Positions 58,600 through 64,000 of a stretch of 64,000 nucleotides of DNA are shown here, one piece after another. Below the pieces are notes generated by a model. It was given only the letters and a program-made list of their open reading frames with translations. It made no database searches and was not told the origin of the DNA. The DNA is from Aplidium turbinatum. Lineage: Eukaryota > Chordata > Ascidiacea > Aplousobranchia > Polyclinidae. The stretch is from positions 5,270,001 to 5,334,000 of the forward strand of contig OU964932.1 of the NCBI GenBank assembly GCA_918807975.1. The letters are read 5' to 3'. Made by a program: the position numbers and the translations under genes. Each line of letters starts with the position of its first letter. Within the stretch, counting starts at the first letter, position 1.

Positions 58600-58985
58600 A
58601 TGCAAAAAAGAGGACATTTGAGCATTTTTAAGTATCCTCGGAGGCAGGGCCGGATTTAGCTGATGGGGGGCCCGGGGCACTTTTAGATCGGGGGGCCCCC
58701 GTGCAAAAAAATTTTTCGCGCCTACGGCGCGTAAACACTATCTCTACGTCTACAGTAGCATCAGTCCAGTACTGCACAGCATTTTGCAGAAACTTTAAAG
58801 GTCAAAAGGAATAAAATAACACAAAATCACATTTTTTTCCACATAGGGGGGCCCTTCAAAAATCGGGGGGCCCGGGGCAACTGCCCCCTCTGCCCCCCCC
58901 TAAATCCGGGCCTGCTCGGAGGACAGTTTATTTTGTATGAGAAAAAAAGAGAAATCTTCCTAAAAGAGAACATATGGCAGCCCTA
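58600..58985 (-). repeat. Dispersed repeat with CATATGG...GCCCT end, interrupted by a MITE
   Basis: The flanks of the MITE (AAAAGAGGACATTTGAGCAT before, CCTAAAAGAGAACATATGGC after) match, in reverse, the segment at 60075-60190 (GGGCTACCATATGTCCTCTT ... ACATTTGAGCAT complement). The family was not identified. Confidence 0.55.
58645..58914. mobile_element. 270-bp hAT MITE, second copy of the CAGGGCCGGATTTAGC family
   Basis: Same ends and interior as 53773-54038. Perfect 8-bp duplications CTCGGAGG flank it (58637-58644, 58915-58922). The small number of differences indicates recent activity. Confidence 0.88.
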
Positions 58986-59371
58986 AATTTTATCCAGCAA
59001 TAATTTGAGTTACAAAAACGAAAAGATTTTTGACTGTTCATTTATTACAGTAAAATATTGAGCTAACGGAGCGCAGAAATTAAACCTTGCCGTGGGCACA
59101 AAATAGCCTTGCACCGGCCCTGCGCTACCCTAATGTATCTTATTGTATATGCTAGCCTACGTCTTTTGAGCATGTTGCATGCAAACGAATTTGTTGAAGT
59201 AGCCTACTTTCTTCGCTTCATATGGATTGCAAGGTCTGAAATAAACACTTAACAACAGTTAGGTTACGAGAAATAACGTTTTTATAATGAAAAGTGATAC
59301 ACTTGAACTGCATGGTTAAATATTCCAATAATGCGGCGGTTAAGCCGTAGCCATAGTTCGCCTCTGAGTGA
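58986..59371. other. Gene-free stretch, likely 3' UTR of the minus-strand gene
   Basis: Lies downstream of the stop codon at 59372 on the minus strand. No clear AATAAA was chosen. Confidence 0.3.
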
Positions 59372-59884
59372 TTAACTTTGCTTGCTCTCCTTCGTGGAAT
59401 CACGACGTGTTGAGTTAATGTTTTCAGATGTGTAGGTAGCACTTGTAGCAAAGGTTGTTGCGACTGCCATTGCACTTGCAACAGGTGTCTTGGGTCTTTC
59501 AACCCATTTTCTGTAATTGACTACCGACCAAACCAATCCGACCATCAGCAAACCTACTCCGATAGAAACGGAAATTGGACCATAGGTATAATATGGAGGA
59601 TTATCAAAGTTTTTTGACAAAGAATCTTCATACATGAAATGAAAAATTGTCAACGCAATTCCTATGCATGTGAGCATCATACCAAACATGACGAAACAAA
59701 CCGGCTTCAGCACATGCGAAACTGAATCGTTTTTGGTACTGGACAACGTGGCATAGTATTGAGATTTACGTTGTTTTACATCAGCAGCATTTTTGTCTTC
59801 TTGTTGTTCAGGATCAGCATTCGCCTGGACTTTCTCAGGATCTTTTTCTGTTCGATCTTTGTTTAGTAACTCTTTTGTTTCCAT
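59372..59884 (-). CDS. Two-transmembrane protein of unknown function
   Basis: An uninterrupted frame of 170 codons runs from the ATG at 59884 to the stop at 59372. Residues 1-60 are a hydrophilic, Lys/Glu/Asp-rich cytosolic-type tail. Helix 1 spans about 61-83 (VCFVMFGMMLTCIGIALTIF) and helix 2 about 103-124 (ISVSIGVGLLMVGLVWSVVN). The short loop between them holds DNPPYYTYGP, and the C-terminal tail is Ser/Thr-rich (TSATYTSENINSTRR). There is no signal peptide. Both helices are Gly-rich, as in small tetraspan-like or TMEM-type proteins, but I do not recognise the family. The clean length, the in-frame helices and the absence of repeat similarity make a real gene likely. Both termini should be on the same side of the membrane. 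A single-exon coding region could also be a retrocopy. Confidence 0.7.
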   Translation of the reverse strand: METKELLNKDRTEKDPEKVQANADPEQQEDKNAADVKQRKSQYYATLSSTKNDSVSHVLKPVCFVMFGMMLTCIGIALTIFHFMYEDSLSKNFDNPPYYTYGPISVSIGVGLLMVGLVWSVVNYRKWVERPKTPVASAMAVATTFATSATYTSENINSTRRDSTKESKQS

Positions 59885-60719
59885 ACCTTTTTTCTAGCTT
59901 TTGTGCTGAGTAGGCTACACTTACACGCTTTGTTTCTTTTAAAGAGTGTATTTACAACTCACTGAAAGCACAAGTTTAGACCTGAACTAAAAAACCTTAG
60001 GCTATACCTGGAAACAATCACAGTTATAAAAGAAGCTATTTTACGGTGTTGGCTAATGGCTATCACATACAACCTATCGTAGGGCTACCATATGTCCTCT
60101 TTTAGGAGGATTTGTCCTCTTTTTTCATAAAAAATGAATTGTCCTCCGAGGACACTTGAAAATGCTCAAATGTCCTCTTTTTTGCATTGCTATCATTTTC
60201 AACGAGGTTTTATTTTTATGTTACCTTGGCGAAAGCTAAATACGGCTAAGCAACGATACCAAAAAAGAAAAGTAACCTATGTTTTCTGTGAGCTGTGGCA
60301 GAAGTAGGTTATCCTTGTTTAAGAAAAATGTTTATTGACTTTGAGGTTGACAATACATTGCTTGCAATGGATATGGTGGATACATTTATTTCTGTGGCAA
60401 ACGAAGGAAGTGTTACTCGATGACCATGTCAGACGTATTTTCATTGTTCGACTTTTGTTTTGCCTGTTTGGACGTAGCCTATAGACCACTAATTTCATTT
60501 TTCGAGTTCACATCTTTTGATTGGATGCTTATTGCTTGTGTTGTCTTACACCAAAGAATAGGTTAACGCTTTTCAGTGGTGTGTGGAAGTATCTGTCAGA
60601 GAAAAATGTTGGCATTGATGATGTTAAACTGTTCGATCTATACCCATGCTAGTGCAAAGGAGTCTTAATAGTCTGGGAGCCAAACGCCATTTTTTCCCTT
60701 AACCTTGCATTGCGGTATT
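59885..60719. other. Upstream region with one dispersed repeat
   Basis: Contains the presumed 5' UTR and promoter of the two-TM gene and a repeat end at 60075-60190 (see 58600-58985). No other gene. Confidence 0.3.
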
Positions 60720-61485
60720 AAGTTTTTTTTACTGTTGATTTTGGTAGCCAAGGGTCTCTATTTTCAGAAACTGCTTGATGACATGTTGTCACCTTTGGGC
60801 AATTTGAGAAATTCAAGATGGCGTCCAAGATGGCCGCCATTACCTATAAATGATCATAACTCCCTATCCATTCACCTTAGGAAGGTGATTTTTGTCTCTA
60901 TACCTAGGTTGTAGGGGTCAAGCTATCCATTAGAACTAAGTATTACGTTAATATCGTATTACACAATGGTAATTTCCAAGATGGCGTCCAAGATGGCCGC
61001 CATTACCTATAAATGACCATAACTCCCTATCCATTCACCTTAGAAAGGTGATTTTTGTCTCTAAACTTAGGTTGTAGGGGTCAAGCTATCCATAGAACGA
61101 AGTATTATCTTAATATCGTATTACATACATAATGGTAATTTCCAAGATGGCGTCCAAGATGGCCGCCATTACCTATAAATGACCATAACTCCCTATCCAT
61201 TCACCTTAGAAAGGTGATTTTTGTCTCTATACCTAGGTTGTAGGGGTCAAGCTATCCATTAGAACTAAGTATTATCTTAATATCGTATTACATACATAAT
61301 GGTAATTTCCAAGATGGCGTCCAAGATGGCCGCCATTACCTATAAATGACCTTAACTTCCTATCCATTCACCTTAGGAAAGTGATTTTTATCTATACCTA
61401 GGTTGTAGGGGTCAAGCTATCCATTAGAACTAAGTATTATCTTAATATCGTAATACATACATAATGGTAATTTCCAAGATGGCCG
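60720..61485 (+). repeat. 162-168 bp tandem repeat, left arm of an inverted structure
   Basis: Four or more units, marked by AAGATGGCGTCCAAGATGGC near 60816, 60978, 61144 and 61312. Each contains TCCATTCACCTTAG and TTGTAGGGGTCAAGCTATCC. The same unit appears inverted at 63900-64000, at the other side of the gene at 61809-63487. Confidence 0.9.
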
Positions 61486-61487
61486 TA

Positions 61488-61757
61488 AAAGGTAAAGGGG
61501 GGTCCCATACTTGATTCAAGTGTCGGGTATGAGAAGATAAGGTTCTCATTGTACTAAGCCTTCGGCACTGAGGAGAGTAGGGTGGCCAGTTCCTTTCTCT
61601 CGGCCGCCTTTACTTCAGCAACTACGCCCACCCAATTTATTACACCCTGGGTAGAGGTGAGCGGTGTTTTTCAACAACCAGCTGAAGCCGGGAGTCGAAC
61701 CAGGTTTGCATAATTGGAAAGCCAACAACGTTGCGCCATCCCACCGCAATTTGTGTG
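61488..61757 (-). repeat. Third tRNA-derived SINE family
   Basis: On the minus strand the head has TGGCGCAACGTTG (box A-like) and CTGGTTCGACTCCCGGC (box B). A body with GGCGGCCGAGAGAAAGGAAC follows, and the 3' end is near GGGGACCCC... at 61495. It differs from the other two SINE families in the window. Confidence 0.65.
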
Positions 61758-61808
61758 AAATTCATGGCCGTAGTAACACTAAATTATCTTACATACTATT
61801 CTATGATG

Positions 61809-63487
61809 TCAGGTTATAGCAACCCGATTATAGCAGGCGCAAAATATTGTGCATTTCATGTTAGCAGAGTTGCAACTACAAGCACGTGAACTGCATGGAG
61901 TAGTACTGTGGCATCCATATTTTATTAGACGTCGTATACCATCTCTGGGGCTAGTTCGACTTCATCAGGTAGGGTGACTAGTTGAAGGGACTTGTTTTGG
62001 TCATCCTTTACCCAACCATATTTCGTTTGAATTATCGAAGTGTTATGAATGCAGTAGCCTTCCCAATTTTGAAATAGGAGGCGACGATGTCACAGCCAGA
62101 AAGTGCATGTGCCGTGAGTAGTCATTTGACTACCTGACAATGCTTCTGTACAGTTTTTTTCCTATATCAAGCACCGCGCTTCCTTTGATTGGGGACTCCA
62201 TCAATACAACATTCTTGAGATTTGCCATGTGATGATAATGTAGCAACAGTACAAAGATGTCAGTGTCATCGGCAACGACAGTGATTTTGCTTTCTGCATT
62301 TTGCGAGGCCCCACTCAAGACCTGTTGAACAATGACGTTATCTGCTTCTTCGTGTGAAGTTAACAGATCTGCCCGTGAGATGACAATTCTACCTTCACTG
62401 ATTTTGATTGGCACCGGATCTGCTCCTGTTACCACTAACTTATGATGTTGTGTGTTGTCCTCACGAAACTTCTTATCCTGGACAAAATCATCAACTATCA
62501 GTTGCTTCTTGTTTTTGGAAGAGGTTAGTAGAACCTTCTGCGCTGCCAGCAACTCTATCAGACACCTCAACTTGGAGAATTTTCTTTAAGGTAGATTTAG
62601 ATTTCACAACCCTCATATCTCCAGTATCATCAAACATGGATGTTGAAACTGACGCAAGTTCATGACCAAGCACAACCTTGTCCCGCCCAATAACCTGCAG
62701 GCAAATCACCCTTGCGTAAATCTGGTTTGGGACAATTAAACGACGTGTGAGACTATCACTCTCGAATTCTTTGTAGCCTATGCTTCATGCAACTCAACTG
62801 AATTCAGGAAGCCGGACGAGTCTTTGATCATTACAACAAGTGATTCAAAGGCACAATCAATGTTAGTTTGGCTATCAGACTTGGTTGCAGCTGAAGCCAC
62901 ATTTTTTCTGACAAGAAGCTATTTCGGAAATCCACATGATACCTTGCATCAGCTGCGTGAAGGTCACTTACAGTGATATCTACCCTTTGTCGCACAACTT
63001 CTGATAGCTCATCTTGACGCCGTTCACAGGCTTCACGTATAGTTTGCTTGAGTGACTTCTTGCCACCTGCACTGCCTATTTCCCGACATGAATATGCTGG
63101 TCGCCAACGTTTAGGGTGTTTCGGATATTTTTCAAGCACACAAGTTTCACCACAAAACAAACAATGTACTTTGAAGATAAACCCTGGCAGTGATGACCGT
63201 CTCCTGGTCTTAGGCGGAATGTAAAACGAGTAACTTTCTGGATTCTTCCTTTTATGCCTTTGAACCTGGAGGCTTGAAGTGTATGTTGAAGCACAGTTTC
63301 TGTGACATTTAACTGTGCATTCAGGATTTTCACTAACTTTTTCTTCAAGAAGTTCATGATACCTGTCCCCATAGATTTTGCTATGCTTGATAAAGTTTTG
63401 AATACTGACAGGACCAGTGTCTTTCAACGGTTCAGCCTTATTCTCACATCCAAATTTGGACACGAAAAAGCACTGTTCTCCATTCAT
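61809..63487 (-). pseudogene. Broken gene of an unnamed mobile-type family (EEADNVIVQQV / DDTDIFVLL / Cys-rich C-terminus)
   Basis: Minus-strand blocks in order: an N-terminal Cys/His region (63487-62850: CTVKCHRNCASTYTSS, KVHCLFCGETC, LKQTIREACERRQDELSEVV, DARYHVDFRN), DSSGFLNSVELHEA, then 62570-62130 (HHKLVVTGADPVPIKISEGR, SHEEADNVIVQQV, VVADDTDIFVLLLHYHH), ALSGCDIVASYFKIGKATAF (about 62090) and a CXC-like end (CSSRACSCNSANMKC, stop at 61809). I recognise a multi-copy family common in cnidarians, echinoderms and tunicates, usually annotated as uncharacterised. The DDTD block resembles PIN-type nuclease motifs, which is an inference. Blocks fall in several frames with stops, so this copy is dead. 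It sits between inverted satellite arms. Confidence 0.65.
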
Positions 63488-63533
63488 GTTTCACTATTGG
63501 TGATCGTCATACTATATTATAGGCTATGGGCAG

Positions 63534-63807
63534 CAGGGCTAGATTAAGGCTGATGGGGGCCCGAGGCACAGCTAAGTTTAGGAGCCCCTATTGGCAATCG
63601 CTTTCAATGCAGAGCAGGAGTGCTCAACTGTTACGGCAAAATCGTTACACAATTTGAAATTGTTACTCAAAAATAACCACTGTGGACACACAGGCACAAT
63701 AACTTTCACTACCTACACATACGGTACTAATGTAAAAAAATGGGGGCCCCTAAAACCAGGGGGCCTGAGGCCTGTGCCTCATGTGCATCATGGTTAATCG
63801 GGCCCTG
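63534..63807. mobile_element. 274-bp hAT MITE, relative of the CAGGGCCGG family
   Basis: The ends CAGGGCTAGATTAAGGCTGA and TTAATCGGGCCCTG are flanked by ATGGGCAG and ACGGGCAG, a 7 of 8 match. The layout is like 53773-54038, with GGGGGCCC inside, but the copy is more diverged. Confidence 0.75.
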
Positions 63808-63899
63808 ACGGGCAGCACCTAAAAAGACAATAGTGAATTATTAGTGCCCGTCTACTACAATATGATAGTTACATGGGATTTAGGCTACAGGGAGTTATG

Positions 63900-64000
63900 C
63901 TATGCTCATTTATAGGTAATGGCGGCCATCTTGGACGCCATCTTGGAAATTACCATTATGTATGTAATACGATATTAAAATAATTCTTAGTTCTAATGGA
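63900..64000 (-). repeat. Inverted unit of the 162-168 bp satellite, right arm (runs off window)
   Basis: Reads as the exact reverse of the left-arm unit: CTCATTTATAGGTAATGGCG, GCCATCTTGGACGCCATCTT, then TACCATTATGTATGTAATAC. More units probably follow beyond the edge. Confidence 0.85.

Overview
The window is animal nuclear DNA: AT-rich, dominated by transposable elements, with intron-bearing genes. The best anchor is a five-exon orthologue of nuclear receptor coactivator 6 (NCOA6, 36230-45180, +). The repeat mix (BEL/Pao and Gypsy LTR elements, many hAT elements and hAT MITEs, tRNA-derived SINEs, RTE- and CR1/L2-like LINE scraps) and the NCOA6 sequence suggest a marine invertebrate deuterostome. 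A tunicate is my guess, with low confidence.

Host genes: (1) a partial minus-strand gene (coding exons 4410-4566, 2963-3073 and 2332-2489, continuing off the left) for a type II single-pass membrane protein with a possible SEA-like ectodomain; (2) NCOA6, with two LXXLL motifs and the conserved LVNLL plus Lys/Arg block; (3) a single-exon minus-strand gene for a 170-residue two-TM protein (59372-59884). Three further genes look like decayed mobile-element-type families: 9838-10806, 52709-56278 and 61809-63487, with a fragment related to the last at the left edge.

Layout: 1-5 kb, Cys-rich fragment, hAT fossil and membrane-protein gene with a MITE in its first intron. 5-8.6 kb, sparse repeats. 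8.6-13.2 kb, a hAT element with 8-bp target duplications, split by a 2-kb CACTG-ended element that carries its own gene. 14.3-18.9 kb, a broken BEL/Pao element. 19.5-23.5 kb, a decayed hAT with nested insertions. 23.7-25.9 kb, SINEs. 26-32.8 kb, a 206-bp satellite array, its inverted copies and a recent 2.5-2.7 kb tandem duplication. 35-36 kb, a palindrome of about 950 bp. 36.2-45.2 kb, NCOA6, followed by a cluster of short palindromes. 47.0-50.5 kb, a young LTR element. 52.7-56.3 kb, a decayed gene split by three insertions. 60.7-64 kb, a unit with inverted satellite arms around a gene.

The most striking object is the LTR element at 47012-50533. Its LTRs are 656 bp and nearly identical, it has a 5-bp target duplication and a Pro-tRNA-type primer site, and its one open frame encodes coiled coil, SCAN-like capsid, two zinc knuckles and retropepsin. 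Where reverse transcriptase should begin there are instead five zinc knuckles laid out like the cellular protein CNBP. It looks like an LTR element that lost pol and gained a host nucleic-acid-binding domain.
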